Part shown: positions 50,136-59,610 of the stretch, in pieces
Layout: each line of letters starts with the position of its first letter
Numbering within the stretch: position 1 is the first letter of the stretch
Assembly: GCF_000242595.2 (NCBI RefSeq)
Contig: NC_017098.1
Coordinates: 2,437,501 to 2,501,500, forward strand
Source: Spirochaeta africana DSM 8902
GTDB taxonomy: Bacteria; Spirochaetota; Spirochaetia; DSM-27196; DSM-8902
Length of the DNA: 64,000 nucleotides
Direction: 5' to 3'
The notes under the pieces: model-generated
The model's database searches: none
The model's input: only the letters and a program-made list of their open reading frames with translations
What the model was told of the DNA's origin: nothing
Program-made: the position numbers and the translations under genes

Positions 50136-51365
50136 CTACAATCGAAGACCGATTTCGAGGGAAAACCCCTGCTGCGACCACTGCGGCAGGGGTTCGGCTC
50201 CTATTGCCCCCCTGCCCTGGGTGCTGTACCAGGCCCCGGCAATCTCTATCAGCCAGAACCGGGCACCAATCCCCCCCGAAATCTGACCTTGCCCCCAGCC
50301 GCCCCAAAGGCGGAGAAACTGCAGTATCTCGACCTGTCCACCTGCATGCAGACCGTACCAGGGATCCATCGGCTCGCCGTCGAATACTGTGCGGTACTCC
50401 AGCTGAAACGCCGGGTTGATCAGGTAGCTGTAGTCCGGAATAACCGGATCCCAGGCCACCCCTACCCCAGCAGTCGCCGGTATCCGGTATTGAATTCCAT
50501 CGAGGTAACGACTGCGATCCTCGGAAGATGCGGTGCTGCGAGAAGGGATTCCGAACTGATCCATGAGCTCATCACGAACCTCGCCGTAGCTGTTCAGGGT
50601 GTAATCGATAGCCGGAGCAGAGAGATTGCGCCCGTACAACCCGGCAGAAAACGCATCACGCTGCCAGGTGATTCCGCCGTCCAGAGCCAGGGTTATCCCG
50701 CTCAGGGATGGCAACCCGTCCAGCCCGTCCTCGCGTGGCACCGGGGTATCATCCTCGAGCATAAACAACGACTCGCCGGCAAGCGGGGTATGGGTACGAA
50801 TCATGGGGCGCACCTGACCGCCAGCAGTCCAGGTACTGTCCAGGGCCTGGAACTCCTGTACCCAGCCAAAATGGGCGGATATCTGAAACTCCAAGGCACC
50901 GGCCATTTCTTCCAGGTTGTCGCCCACAGCAATGAGCTGTGAGGTAAGCATAAGGCCGGTATTAAACCCGGTGCCGGTTCGGGCCACCCCGGCCAGGTAC
51001 CCGCCCCCGGCTGCCCGCCCGCCGAGTCCGGACTCCAGCTGCAGCAGCAGACCGGCAAGACGGTTATCGCTGTCACTGCTGCGCTGCCAGGCAGGAATCA
51101 GGCGATCAAAGGGTACGGTAGACCACCCGAGGCTGTAGAGATGCAGCCCGCTGCCGTGACGGCCGGCAGCAGCCGGATTGCCGAACAGTGATGGCAGCCC
51201 GCCCTGCAGGGCCATGACACCGCCCTGCCCCTCTACCGATGGAAAACGCGGCGCAAGCTCGGGGTGATACACCACGGTATCAGCATGCACCGCCGCAACG
51301 GCAACAGTCAGTCCCAGCACTGCACAGAGAAGAATCAGTTTTAGGCGCTGTGGCTGCGCGTACAT
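50136..51365 (-). CDS. Exported protein, probable outer-membrane beta-barrel
   Basis: 409 residues. Signal peptide with cleavage near VHA/DTV. The mature part starts with GGVMALQGGLPSLFGNPAAAG, a motif shared with the PorV/TraF-like barrel group (GxxxALxxNPA), and continues in alternating strands rich in Gly and aromatic residues; the chain ends FSLEIGLRL. It may be an outer-membrane transport or assembly protein; function unknown. GGAG lies nine bases before the ATG. Confidence 0.72.
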   Translation of the reverse strand: MYAQPQRLKLILLCAVLGLTVAVAAVHADTVVYHPELAPRFPSVEGQGGVMALQGGLPSLFGNPAAAGRHGSGLHLYSLGWSTVPFDRLIPAWQRSSDSDNRLAGLLLQLESGLGGRAAGGGYLAGVARTGTGFNTGLMLTSQLIAVGDNLEEMAGALEFQISAHFGWVQEFQALDSTWTAGGQVRPMIRTHTPLAGESLFMLEDDTPVPREDGLDGLPSLSGITLALDGGITWQRDAFSAGLYGRNLSAPAIDYTLNSYGEVRDELMDQFGIPSRSTASSEDRSRYLDGIQYRIPATAGVGVAWDPVIPDYSYLINPAFQLEYRTVFDGEPMDPWYGLHAGGQVEILQFLRLWGGWGQGQISGGIGARFWLIEIAGAWYSTQGRGAIGAEPLPQWSQQGFSLEIGLRL

Positions 51366-51466
51366 CAAGAAGCACTCCTGCTCATATAACACCAGCCAGA
51401 GGCTGATGTGACACATCGCTGCGTTGAGACTACTGTTTTCACAATTTTACTTGCACGCGGAAGGAC

Positions 51467-52117
51467 TCAGTCGGCAAGGCGTGCGAGAGCAGCCTGAGCA
51501 TCGGAAAGCCCTGGCTGAAGATCCAGTGCCCGCTGATATGCCGCGCGGGCAATCTCGGTCTGGCCAGCCTGCTCCCGGGCGTTCCCGAGCACTACCCACC
51601 AGCGCGGGTTATCTGGTGAGAACTCTACCGCAGAGGACAGGGCTATATCGGCATGGTGATACTCACCGACACGGTACAATGCGTCGCCCAGATAGAAATA
51701 TACCGCTGATCGCTGTGATCCCTGCGGGTTCACGGCGAGATACTCCTGCAGCCGCTGGATGGCGGTTTCATAGTTTCCCAGCCGGTAATGGGATTCGCCA
51801 AGTATGTGCAGCACCCGGGCATCCCAGCGCCGCAAGCTCACTGCCTGCTGGGCAGCATCGGCAGCCTCACGCCAGCGATCCTGGGCCATCAGACTCCAGC
51901 CAAGCACCACATAGGCATCCAGTCGGGCCGGGTTCTGGGCGATTTCATCACGGGTAATCTCGATCGCAGCCCCGTAGTTGCCGCGCCGGTACTCGACCAG
52001 TGCATCACGCTGCGGCACCGCGTCCGGCTCGGCCGGTGTTTCCTGCCCCCAGGCGAGACCAGCACTACAGAACAATACGGCAACGGTCGCAAACAGCTGC
52101 CATCCACGACTGATCAT
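51467..52117 (-). CDS. Exported TPR protein
   Basis: 216 residues. Signal peptide (MISRGWQLFATVAVLFCSAGLAWG), then five TPR units from about residue 40 (ALVEYRRGNYGAAIEITRDEIAQNPARLDAYVVLGWSLM and successors). Periplasmic scaffold. GGGGGAG precedes the ATG. It starts four bases after the bactofilin stop and is likely cotranscribed with it; a shared role in cell-envelope shape is suggested by that pairing only. Confidence 0.82.
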   Translation of the reverse strand: MISRGWQLFATVAVLFCSAGLAWGQETPAEPDAVPQRDALVEYRRGNYGAAIEITRDEIAQNPARLDAYVVLGWSLMAQDRWREAADAAQQAVSLRRWDARVLHILGESHYRLGNYETAIQRLQEYLAVNPQGSQRSAVYFYLGDALYRVGEYHHADIALSSAVEFSPDNPRWWVVLGNAREQAGQTEIARAAYQRALDLQPGLSDAQAALARLAD

Positions 52118-52121
52118 GAGG

Positions 52122-52505
52122 CTACTCCCCCTTGCTGCGGATATCCATATCGCTATCGACATCCATCCGGCAGCTGCCGTTAAAACGGGCACCACTCTGC
52201 ATGATCATGTCCGGGGTCTGAATACTGCCGCTGATGCTGCTGGTCGAGAACAGTTCCAGGCGGCGTAGCGCCCGGATATCACCCTGAACGCTCCCCTTGA
52301 CCGATATAACCTGGGCATCGAGCTCGGCATGCACCCTGGCGGTGGGGCTGATAAACACATCGCTGGTGGAGTGCAGCTGACCATTTACCTGGCCTTTGAT
52401 GAGTACCAGGTTATCAAACGAGATATCCCCCTGGAACTCCACATCCTCACCAAGCACGGTATCGATCTCGTCTTCATCTATATTGCGTACACGTAAATCC
52501 GACAT
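52122..52505 (-). CDS. Bactofilin
   Basis: 127 residues. The central DUF583 beta-helix repeats read IKGQVNGQLHSTSDVFISPTARVHAELDAQVISVKGSVQGDIRALRRLELFSTSSISGSIQTPDMIMQSGARFNGSC, typical of bactofilins, which polymerise into filaments without nucleotide and help shape cells and position proteins. The acidic N-terminus (RNIDEDEIDTVLGEDVEF) is also typical. TATCAT lies seven bases before the ATG with no Shine-Dalgarno sequence. Confidence 0.92.
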   Translation of the reverse strand: MSDLRVRNIDEDEIDTVLGEDVEFQGDISFDNLVLIKGQVNGQLHSTSDVFISPTARVHAELDAQVISVKGSVQGDIRALRRLELFSTSSISGSIQTPDMIMQSGARFNGSCRMDVDSDMDIRSKGE

Positions 52506-52518
52506 TATGCCAATGATA
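52506..52518 (-). promoter_or_regulatory. Leaderless -10 element of the bactofilin gene
   Basis: TATCAT, seven bases, ATG on the minus strand. Confidence 0.5.
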
Positions 52519-52537
52519 TACAAGCCCGCCAGCGCTG

Positions 52538-53329
52538 TCAATCGGAACTGGCGGCTCCGCTATCTGCTCCGGGGCCGGCATTGGCCGCGGCATCCCCGCC
52601 AGCATCGCTGTCGCCCAGCAGCTGCAGCGTCCGGTCCAGCGAGACCCGGATATCCCGACGCATTGCGGCAGTGTAGGGATTGCGCTGTTGCAGATCCATA
52701 AAAAGGCTCCAGGGGTCGTTGCAGGTCTGCTCCATGACCTGCAATAGCCGGGTATACCCAAGGGTAGCAATCGGACTGGGCTTGAGATCGAGATCCTTCA
52801 GCACCCGGCCGATAAAGTGGGTTATCCCCTGGGTGTAGGCAGCCTCCCGATCATGCTCTTCCGGGGTCATTACCAGCTGATCAAGCTGGTATTTCCTGAA
52901 GAAATCCTGCACCATCGCAAGCTGATCCGGCGCGATTCTGACCGGAGAAAACACCATCGGCAGCCCGTCCGCGCCATTCCTGGCCGAGTCGGGGCCGAAC
53001 ATCGGGTGGGTGCCCAACAACGGATTCTCGGCAGGGATAACCCGGTCAAGATCGGCCAACGGCTCTACCTTGACCGAGCAGGTATCGGCGACAATGGTGC
53101 GGGGGTGGAGCCTGGATGCGATCGTTTCTGCTACCGAACCCACCGAGGCGATGCTGGTGCACAGGAACACGATATCCAGGCGCTGATAGTCCGCATCGCC
53201 CAGCGGCAGCACCCCGGCGGGCAGTGCGCGCGGGGTGCGGTTCCAGGCATACACTGCCTCGGCTTCTTGAGCCAACAGCTGAGCCCAGAACATCCCAAAT
53301 CTTCCCAGTCCGATAACGCCTATCTGCAT
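52538..53329 (-). CDS. tyrA: Prephenate dehydrogenase
   Basis: 263 residues; dinucleotide loop GLGRFG at 7-12, [10 protein letters not shown], and the substrate segments DTCSVK and [10 protein letters not shown], diagnostic of TyrA. It oxidatively decarboxylates prephenate to 4-hydroxyphenylpyruvate for tyrosine synthesis. The C-terminus has a low-complexity Ala/Gly/Asp/Ser tail (about 25 residues). TAGTAT is six bases before the ATG, so the mRNA may be leaderless. It is divergent from pta with a 75-base gap. Confidence 0.9.
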   Translation of the reverse strand: MQIGVIGLGRFGMFWAQLLAQEAEAVYAWNRTPRALPAGVLPLGDADYQRLDIVFLCTSIASVGSVAETIASRLHPRTIVADTCSVKVEPLADLDRVIPAENPLLGTHPMFGPDSARNGADGLPMVFSPVRIAPDQLAMVQDFFRKYQLDQLVMTPEEHDREAAYTQGITHFIGRVLKDLDLKPSPIATLGYTRLLQVMEQTCNDPWSLFMDLQQRNPYTAAMRRDIRVSLDRTLQLLGDSDAGGDAAANAGPGADSGAASSD

Positions 53330-53404
53330 AGCCAGATACTACCGCAAGGTAGCAAACCTGGCAATCGCACCAACTCCCTGTTATACTGTGTGGCGAGGTA
53401 CACA

Positions 53405-54409
53405 ATGAGCTTTATAACCAGAATGCATACACGCGCAAAGGATTTTCAGGGCGTCCTGGTGCTGCCGGAGGGCAGTGAACCACGGACAGTCGCCGCAGCC
53501 CGAAAACTGCTGGACCAGGGGTTATGCCGGGAGGCACTCCTTGTCGGCAGTCGGACCGGAATTGAGTCAACAGCAGCCGGGCAGAACATCGAGCTGGCCG
53601 GCATCACCCTGATTGAGCCGGAACATGACCAGGATTTCGAGGCCTGCAGCCAGGAATTTGCGGAGCTTCGCCGTCACAAGGGGGTAACCCTGGAGCAGGC
53701 CCGTTCCCAGATGCTGCAGCCGCTGAACTACGGCGCCATGCTGGTGCGCCGGGGTCGCGCCGATGCGATGGTAGCCGGAGCAGAAAACACCACTGGTGCG
53801 GTGTTGCGCGCCGCCTTTACCATAATCAGGACAGCTCCCGGGGTTGGATCGGCCTCATCCTGCTTTGTGATGGATACCCATTCAGCAGATTTTGGCAGTA
53901 ACGGCTTACTGATTTTCTCTGATTGTGCTACTATTCCGGAACCGACCGCCGAACAGCTGGCCGAGATTGCCGGCGCGGCAGCACAAAGCTGCCGCGACTT
54001 CCTTGATGCCGAGCCGTACGTGGCAATGCTGAGTTTTTCTACCCGCGGCTCGGCCGAGCATCCCGAGGTCGACAAGGTACGCGAAGCGACCAGTCTGGTG
54101 CGCAGCCGTCACCCCGGGCTGAAGGTCGATGGGGAGATACAGGCAGATGCCGCCCTGGTGCCATCGGTAGCCGCCAAGAAAGCCCCCGACACCGAGGTAG
54201 GCGGTAAGGCTAATGTACTGGTGTTCCCCAACCTGGCTGCCGGCAACATCGGGTACAAGCTGGTACAGCGACTGGCTGGTGCCGACGCCTACGGACCGTT
54301 TCTGCAAGGTTTTGCCCGACCGGTAAGCGACCTCTCGCGCGGCTGTTCGGTAGAAGACATTATCAACACCAGCGCCGTAACACTTGCGCAAGCCGCCGGC
54401 AGCGCGTAG
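53405..54409 (+). CDS. pta: Phosphate acetyltransferase
   Basis: 334 residues, short-form Pta. Interconverts acetyl-CoA + phosphate with acetyl phosphate + CoA in acetate fermentation. [67 protein letters not shown] and [39 protein letters not shown] are all canonical. A TATACT -10 and GAGG precede the start. The N-terminal extension of the frame to 52817 is antisense to tyrA. Confidence 0.96.
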   Translation: MSFITRMHTRAKDFQGVLVLPEGSEPRTVAAARKLLDQGLCREALLVGSRTGIESTAAGQNIELAGITLIEPEHDQDFEACSQEFAELRRHKGVTLEQARSQMLQPLNYGAMLVRRGRADAMVAGAENTTGAVLRAAFTIIRTAPGVGSASSCFVMDTHSADFGSNGLLIFSDCATIPEPTAEQLAEIAGAAAQSCRDFLDAEPYVAMLSFSTRGSAEHPEVDKVREATSLVRSRHPGLKVDGEIQADAALVPSVAAKKAPDTEVGGKANVLVFPNLAAGNIGYKLVQRLAGADAYGPFLQGFARPVSDLSRGCSVEDIINTSAVTLAQAAGSA

Positions 54410-54435
54410 GAATCACGGCCGAAGGAGTACCGCAT

Positions 54436-55197
54436 ATGAAGATAGGAATTGTCGGGTACGGGCGTATGGGCCGTCTGATTCGTGAGATATGCCTGGAGCG
54501 CGGCCATACCGTTCCGCTGGTAGTCGACCCGAATCTGCAGCAAGCCCCGCACAGATCAGCCCTTGCCGACGACCTTGCACGAGCAAACCTCAACAGCGTC
54601 GAATGCGTAATCGATTTCTCCCTGCCGGAGGCCGTTCTTGGCAACATAGAGAAATATGCCGAAAACAAGACCCCGGCGGTTATTGGCACCACCGGCTGGG
54701 AGGACAAGCGCGATGCCGTACAGACCTTGATCGACCAGAGCGGGAGCAGCCTGCTGTACGGCAGCAACTTTTCGGTAGGTGCCAATATTTTCTTTGCCAT
54801 GACCGCGCGGCTGGCCGAGCTGATCAATCACTTCCCGCAGTACGACATGCTGATGCACGAATTCCACCATCGCCATAAAAAAGACAGCCCCAGCGGTACT
54901 GCGCTTACGGCTGCCGAGCACATACTGCAGAACCTGGAACGCAAGAACGAAATCCAGCGGGAAACCCTGCAACGGTCAATTGAACCACAGGAACTGCATG
55001 TTACGGCAACCCGAGGCGGCGATATCCCCGGACTGCACATGGTACTGGCCGACTCAAGCGAAGACACCCTCGAGCTGCGCCACACCGCCCGCAATCGACG
55101 CGGTTTCGCCCTGGGGGCGGTTCTGGCTGCCGAATGGCTGCATGGCAAGCAGGGATTCTTCTCGTTCGATGAATATTTTGCCGAAGCATTACGCTAG
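54436..55197 (+). CDS. dapB: 4-hydroxy-tetrahydrodipicolinate reductase
   Basis: 253 residues. Second lysine/diaminopimelate-specific step. GYGRMGR (7-13) binds the cofactor; DFSLPEA, GTTGW and EFHHRHKKDSPSGTA (catalytic His and Lys) are the family signature. GAAGGAG lies eight bases upstream. Between pta and dapA in an apparent operon. Confidence 0.97.
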   Translation: MKIGIVGYGRMGRLIREICLERGHTVPLVVDPNLQQAPHRSALADDLARANLNSVECVIDFSLPEAVLGNIEKYAENKTPAVIGTTGWEDKRDAVQTLIDQSGSSLLYGSNFSVGANIFFAMTARLAELINHFPQYDMLMHEFHHRHKKDSPSGTALTAAEHILQNLERKNEIQRETLQRSIEPQELHVTATRGGDIPGLHMVLADSSEDTLELRHTARNRRGFALGAVLAAEWLHGKQGFFSFDEYFAEALR

Positions 55198-55209
55198 GAA
55201 AGGAAGGGC

Positions 55210-56115
55210 ATGATGCAATTACGAGGACTGTACACGGCACTGGTTACCCCGTTTGCCGAGAACGGAAGTATCGACCGCGGTTCACTGAAACGCCTGGTAG
55301 ATTTCCAGATCGCCAATGGTGTCGATGGACTGGTACCGGTCGGCAGCACCGGTGAGAGCCCGACGGTGTCTCACACCGAAAACATCGAGGTGATCGAAGA
55401 GGTAATCCGCTATGCGGATGGACGGATACCGGTAATCGCCGGCACCGGCTCGAACTCAACCGCCGAGGCCGTGCGGATGACCAAACAGGCGGCGGCTATT
55501 GGTGCCGCTGCCAGTCTGCAGGTTGCACCGTACTACAACCGCCCCACCCAGGAAGGGCTGTATCGGCACTTCTGCACCATTGCGGATGAAACCGGGCTGC
55601 CGCTGATAATCTATAACATCCCGGGACGTACTGCCTGCAATATTACCCCGGAGACCATACAGCGCATCAGCCGGAACAGTCAGGTAATTGGCATCAAGGA
55701 GGCCGCCGGCTCAATCCCGCAGGCCATGGAGATAATCAGCCAACGCCCGAAGAATTTCGGCGTGGTTGCCGGTGATGACAACCTGACACTCCCCCTGATC
55801 CAGCTGGGTGCAGACGGGGTAATATCAGTGGCCAGCAACCTGATTCCCGGACACATGCAGCAGCTGGTCACCGCCGCACTGAAGGATCAGGTCGAGACGG
55901 CACGATCATTGCACTACCAGCTGCTGCCGCTGTTCAAGGCACTCTTCTGGGAAACCAATCCGATACCGATCAAGTATGCCCTGGCCAGCCGTGGGATTAT
56001 TGCTCACAACCGCTTGCGGCTGCCGCTTACCGAGCTTGCGCCAGAACTGCATGCAGCAATGGATGAGCTGCTCAAGAGCACCCCTGTCGAGCCACTGCAC
56101 GCGACAGCTGAATAA
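55210..56115 (+). CDS. dapA: 4-hydroxy-tetrahydrodipicolinate synthase
   Basis: 301 residues, first committed step of lysine/diaminopimelate synthesis, condensing pyruvate with aspartate semialdehyde. The Schiff-base lysine is Lys163 in GIKEAAG; GSTGESPT and YNIPGRT (Tyr of the proton relay) are present. Two ATGs open the gene after AAGGAAGGGC; I took the first. Its last 44 bases overlap the convergent rsmA. Confidence 0.97.
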   Translation: MMQLRGLYTALVTPFAENGSIDRGSLKRLVDFQIANGVDGLVPVGSTGESPTVSHTENIEVIEEVIRYADGRIPVIAGTGSNSTAEAVRMTKQAAAIGAAASLQVAPYYNRPTQEGLYRHFCTIADETGLPLIIYNIPGRTACNITPETIQRISRNSQVIGIKEAAGSIPQAMEIISQRPKNFGVVAGDDNLTLPLIQLGADGVISVASNLIPGHMQQLVTAALKDQVETARSLHYQLLPLFKALFWETNPIPIKYALASRGIIAHNRLRLPLTELAPELHAAMDELLKSTPVEPLHATAE

Positions 56116-56938
56116 ACTCGTCCACCCCGATACGTTCCGCGCGGGTCTCGGGAGCAATCCCGAGACCCAGAGCAGCCTCCAGCACCATCTCGCCGGTAAT
56201 TCCCGGATACAGTTCACCATTCTTCATATTGTTGCGAAGGGTTTTGCGCCGAGAGGAGAACGCCCGTCGTACCAGCGGAGAGAACCACGGCGGCAAATCC
56301 GGTTCCGCATCGAGCGGCACCAGCTGCACCACCGTAGAGACCACCTCCGGGCGGGGAAAAAAGGCCTCCGGGGGGACATCGAAACACAGCGAAACCCGGG
56401 AACGGGCCTGACAGGCTACCGAATACGCCGAGTAGTCCTTGCTGCCCGGCCGGGCCGTCATCCGCAGCGCAGATTCACGCTGTACCATTGTAATCAGCCG
56501 GGGCGGCAGCATGCCACCCTCCAGCATTGCCATCAGTATGGCACTGGCCGCGTTGTAGGGCAGATTTCCGACCACGGCTGCCGGCCGCGCGGAAGCCTGC
56601 CAGACCTCTGGCAGGGTAGTAACACAATCACCGGCCACAACGGCAACCGGATCATCCGCAAACAGCTCCTGCAGGATAGCTATCAGTCCATAATCAATCT
56701 CGAACAGGGTCAGCTGATCACCGCGCTGCAACAGCTCATGTGTCAGTGCCCCGATGCCGGGACCGATCTCCCAGATCGGCTGTCCCGCTTCGGCAGGAAT
56801 CAACCGGCAGATAGCAGCCCGCTTGTGCGGATCAACCAGGAAATTCTGTCCGAAACGCTTCTGCAGCCGGATACCTCGCGCCTCGAGAAAGCCACGTATT
56901 GCCTGGGATGAGTTATAATTCAGTTCGCTGTAATGCAT
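56072..56938 (-). CDS. rsmA: 16S rRNA dimethyladenosine transferase
   Basis: 288 residues; dimethylates two adjacent adenines near the 3' end of 16S rRNA using SAM. FGQNFLVDPHK, IWEIGPGIGALTHELL (motif I), VVGNLPYNAASAIL (the NLPY catalytic motif) and the C-terminal FxPxPxV segment FFPRPEVVSTV identify it. GTGAGGA precedes the start codon, which lies inside comEC. Confidence 0.95.
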   Translation of the reverse strand: MHYSELNYNSSQAIRGFLEARGIRLQKRFGQNFLVDPHKRAAICRLIPAEAGQPIWEIGPGIGALTHELLQRGDQLTLFEIDYGLIAILQELFADDPVAVVAGDCVTTLPEVWQASARPAAVVGNLPYNAASAILMAMLEGGMLPPRLITMVQRESALRMTARPGSKDYSAYSVACQARSRVSLCFDVPPEAFFPRPEVVSTVVQLVPLDAEPDLPPWFSPLVRRAFSSRRKTLRNNMKNGELYPGITGEMVLEAALGLGIAPETRAERIGVDEFIQLSRAVARQGCS

Positions 56939-58359
56939 GATTCCTCACATAATCGTACTCGTGTGTGCTGCCACCACACTACCGGCAGCAGTGCTGCCGT
57001 CACCACCATCGCGGTCACGACGGCACCGGGCATGCCGCCGAGCGGCACCCGACCGAGCCCGGCACAGCCCCCGAGAATGCCGAGCAGCCCCCGCACCAGA
57101 TACGCCGCTGCCGTCTCCAGCGGACTCAACAGCAATGCCGGCAGCAGCAGACCATACCCGGCAAGCAGCAACAGACAAAGATACATGATCAGGGTGATCA
57201 GGGGAACCGCAAGCAGGGTAAGGATGATCCCGATTGGATACCACACCCCCCATACCATGGCGGCAACCGGCAGCCCCGCGACCGAGGCCCCCACCCCTGC
57301 GGCCAGGGAACCGTACAGCGGACGGCCTGCAGCCGGCAGCCGGTTATACATGAACGAAAGCAGCGGCGGGGAAAACAGCAGTATACCCGCTACCGCGGCA
57401 AACGACAGCTGAAACCCGATCTCGGCAGGCAGCGACGGTCCGAACACCGCAAGCAGCAAAAAGACCTGGGCAAGCACCGTCGGAGAGTGCACCCGCCGGC
57501 CGCTGAGCATCCAGCAGGCCGCCAGCGCAAAGAAACCGCCAGCCCTGAGCAGTGACGAGCGGGGGCCGATTATCCACACGAACATCAGCATGAGCAGCAG
57601 TCCGGCCAGCAACGCCGTCCGCTGCCCGGCCAGGCGCCGCAGCAGCACCACCGGACCGCCAACGAGAATCCCGAGGTGCATCCCGGAAAGTGCCAGCAGG
57701 TGCAGGGTGCCGGTTGTCTCGAACAGCTCGCGGACCTCCGGCTCCATGCTGTCCAGCCGCCCCAGCAGCAGCGCCTCGGCCAGACCTGCCGTAGCCGGCG
57801 ACACAAGACGCAGCTCCCGCTGCAGGCGGGTCCTGAGCGCAGCCCGATAGCGTGCGCCCTGCCCTGCCCAGCCAAGCGGCTGCAGGTGGCTGGCCTGCAG
57901 CCAGCCACCTTCGTTCAGTCTGCCGTGCACCTGCACGCGCTGTCCGGCGGCTACCGCCGGTCCGGTCCGGTACAGCACCCGGGCGGTGCTGCGGGCAGTG
58001 CCGGTCTCGCCATGTGCAGTCTGCGCCGCATCAATCTGTAGGGGGAACCAAATTGCTCCGGAGGATGCTGTCCGGGAATCCCCGGCTGCAGTACCGGTTA
58101 CCAGGGCAACCTGATCCGGCGGGAAGGGCAAAAAATCCTGCCGATCACTTATCTGCGGAATCAGGGCAATCCAGGCCCCCAGACCGCAGGCAATACAGAA
58201 TACGGCGGTGCGTCTGTACAGCGGCAGTATCCCGGCACCAACTGCCGCCGGCAGAAACACCGCTGCCAGACCGCCAGCGCTACCGAACAGATACATCCCG
58301 ACGGCGGTCCCTGCGGCGGCAACAACTGGAAAGGCCGGCGGCCGCCGCAGGATGGTCAT
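56920..58359 (-). CDS. comEC: ComEC/Rec2-like DNA-uptake channel, short form
   Basis: 479 residues with about nine to ten membrane segments. An OB-like soluble region (about 75-180) is followed by the competence domain: ALLLGRLDSMEPEVRELFETTGTLHLLALSGMHLGILVGG, GPRSSLLRAGGFFALAACWMLSGR. The C-terminal metallo-beta-lactamase domain of full ComEC is absent; the chain ends after the last spans. It may take up DNA without the nuclease-like domain, or have another transport role. Between the HEAT-like gene (two-base gap) and rsmA (19-base overlap), so one transcript. Confidence 0.88.
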   Translation of the reverse strand: MTILRRPPAFPVVAAAGTAVGMYLFGSAGGLAAVFLPAAVGAGILPLYRRTAVFCIACGLGAWIALIPQISDRQDFLPFPPDQVALVTGTAAGDSRTASSGAIWFPLQIDAAQTAHGETGTARSTARVLYRTGPAVAAGQRVQVHGRLNEGGWLQASHLQPLGWAGQGARYRAALRTRLQRELRLVSPATAGLAEALLLGRLDSMEPEVRELFETTGTLHLLALSGMHLGILVGGPVVLLRRLAGQRTALLAGLLLMLMFVWIIGPRSSLLRAGGFFALAACWMLSGRRVHSPTVLAQVFLLLAVFGPSLPAEIGFQLSFAAVAGILLFSPPLLSFMYNRLPAAGRPLYGSLAAGVGASVAGLPVAAMVWGVWYPIGIILTLLAVPLITLIMYLCLLLLAGYGLLLPALLLSPLETAAAYLVRGLLGILGGCAGLGRVPLGGMPGAVVTAMVVTAALLPVVWWQHTRVRLCEESCITAN

Positions 58360-58360
58360 G

Positions 58361-59545
58361 TTATTGCTGTACTGCCTCGATCGCATCCTGCAAGGCTGTC
58401 TGTACCCGGCTGGGGTAGTTCAGCATGGTGGCGTAGAAAAGTGAGCTGTATGACTCGGCGTGTCCGAGATCGCGCAGACCGTTCACGGTAGCCAGCATGA
58501 TCTGGGTGCTTACCGGACGATCATTCTGGGTCTGGGTATTCAGAAAATCCAGATACCGGGTAAGTCGAACTGCAGCGTTCTGGGTACCAACACTGGCAAG
58601 GGTATCGATGGCATCCAGCAGATCGGCCTGCGACACCCGGCGATTCTCATAATCAACCGCGACCACATTAAAGTGTTCGATCACCTGGGGTGAGGCGCCA
58701 GCATACCCGGCAGCGCGGATCATGGCTGCCGCATCATTGCGTATACGCCGGTTCAGCACCGCATCGCCGGTGGTGGAAACCTGGCGGTCGACCGCACGCC
58801 GCAGAACCGCTGCCGCAATCTCGGCCTGCTGTTGCTGGCCAAGATCATCCCGACGCCGCACATAGCTCAGCTGTTCCAGCTGGCGTTCCAGTGGCTGGCC
58901 GGGAATCAGCTCCTGCAGCAGATCTGCCTGCTGATCGCCAAAGGCACGAATGGCCTCTCGTGCCGGGTCTTCAATAGCAGAAGGATGACCATAGACAACG
59001 GTATCAAGCAGGGCTTCAAAGAACACCGGATCGTTGAACGAGGCGATGGTCTGAATTGCCTCACCGAGCACCTGACGGTCGATACCGCTGCCGGATCGCG
59101 CCAGACTGTTCTGTGTCATAACCCAGTTGGCAAGCCGGCTGTACAACCGCGGGGCATCCTGCCCCAGAACCTGCAATGCCTCAAGGAGCCGCAGCCGCTG
59201 AGAGGTGTCACGATCCAGTTCGAACAGCTCCCAGACCCGCAGCGCCGGACGATTGCTGCCGACCTGAACCAGCTGTGCCACTGCCAGCTGGTACATGTTC
59301 CTGGTTGCGGCATCGGTAATCCGGTCGCCCGCGGTGCTCACCACGTGTTCAATTACCGTAATGTAGAGATCCTCCATCTCGGCCGGATCGTTCTCCAGCG
59401 AGCTTTCGAGAATCTGCATTCTCACCTGCCCCTCGGCAGCGCGAAAATCCCGGATATAGTTGTCTGCCAGACTGTTCTGGGCAGCAAGCGGGAGCGTGAC
59501 AGTCAGGAAAACCGACAGAAGGACAAGGGTAGCTGTGCGTTTCAT
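58361..59545 (-). CDS. Exported helical-repeat (HEAT-like) protein
   Basis: 394 residues. The signal peptide MKRTATLVLLSVFLTVTLPLAAQ is followed by repeated helical pairs (for example ALLDTVVYGHPSAIEDPAREAIRAFGDQQADLLQELI and LLDAIDTLASVGTQNAAVRLTRYLDFLN), HEAT-like in spacing. No enzyme motif. Probably periplasmic. GGAGG lies eight bases before the ATG; the extension to 59899 is Arg/Cys-rich noise. It heads the unit with comEC and rsmA. Confidence 0.78.
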   Translation of the reverse strand: MKRTATLVLLSVFLTVTLPLAAQNSLADNYIRDFRAAEGQVRMQILESSLENDPAEMEDLYITVIEHVVSTAGDRITDAATRNMYQLAVAQLVQVGSNRPALRVWELFELDRDTSQRLRLLEALQVLGQDAPRLYSRLANWVMTQNSLARSGSGIDRQVLGEAIQTIASFNDPVFFEALLDTVVYGHPSAIEDPAREAIRAFGDQQADLLQELIPGQPLERQLEQLSYVRRRDDLGQQQQAEIAAAVLRRAVDRQVSTTGDAVLNRRIRNDAAAMIRAAGYAGASPQVIEHFNVVAVDYENRRVSQADLLDAIDTLASVGTQNAAVRLTRYLDFLNTQTQNDRPVSTQIMLATVNGLRDLGHAESYSSLFYATMLNYPSRVQTALQDAIEAVQQ

Positions 59546-59610
59546 ATGAATCGCCTCCATAATACTATTACTTTGCGGATGATCGATTATCATCATTTCA
59601 AACCGATTTC

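Noticed and set aside
52817-53404. Long N-terminal extension of pta
   Set aside because: Antisense to tyrA; the Pta family start and a Shine-Dalgarno sequence lie at 53405.
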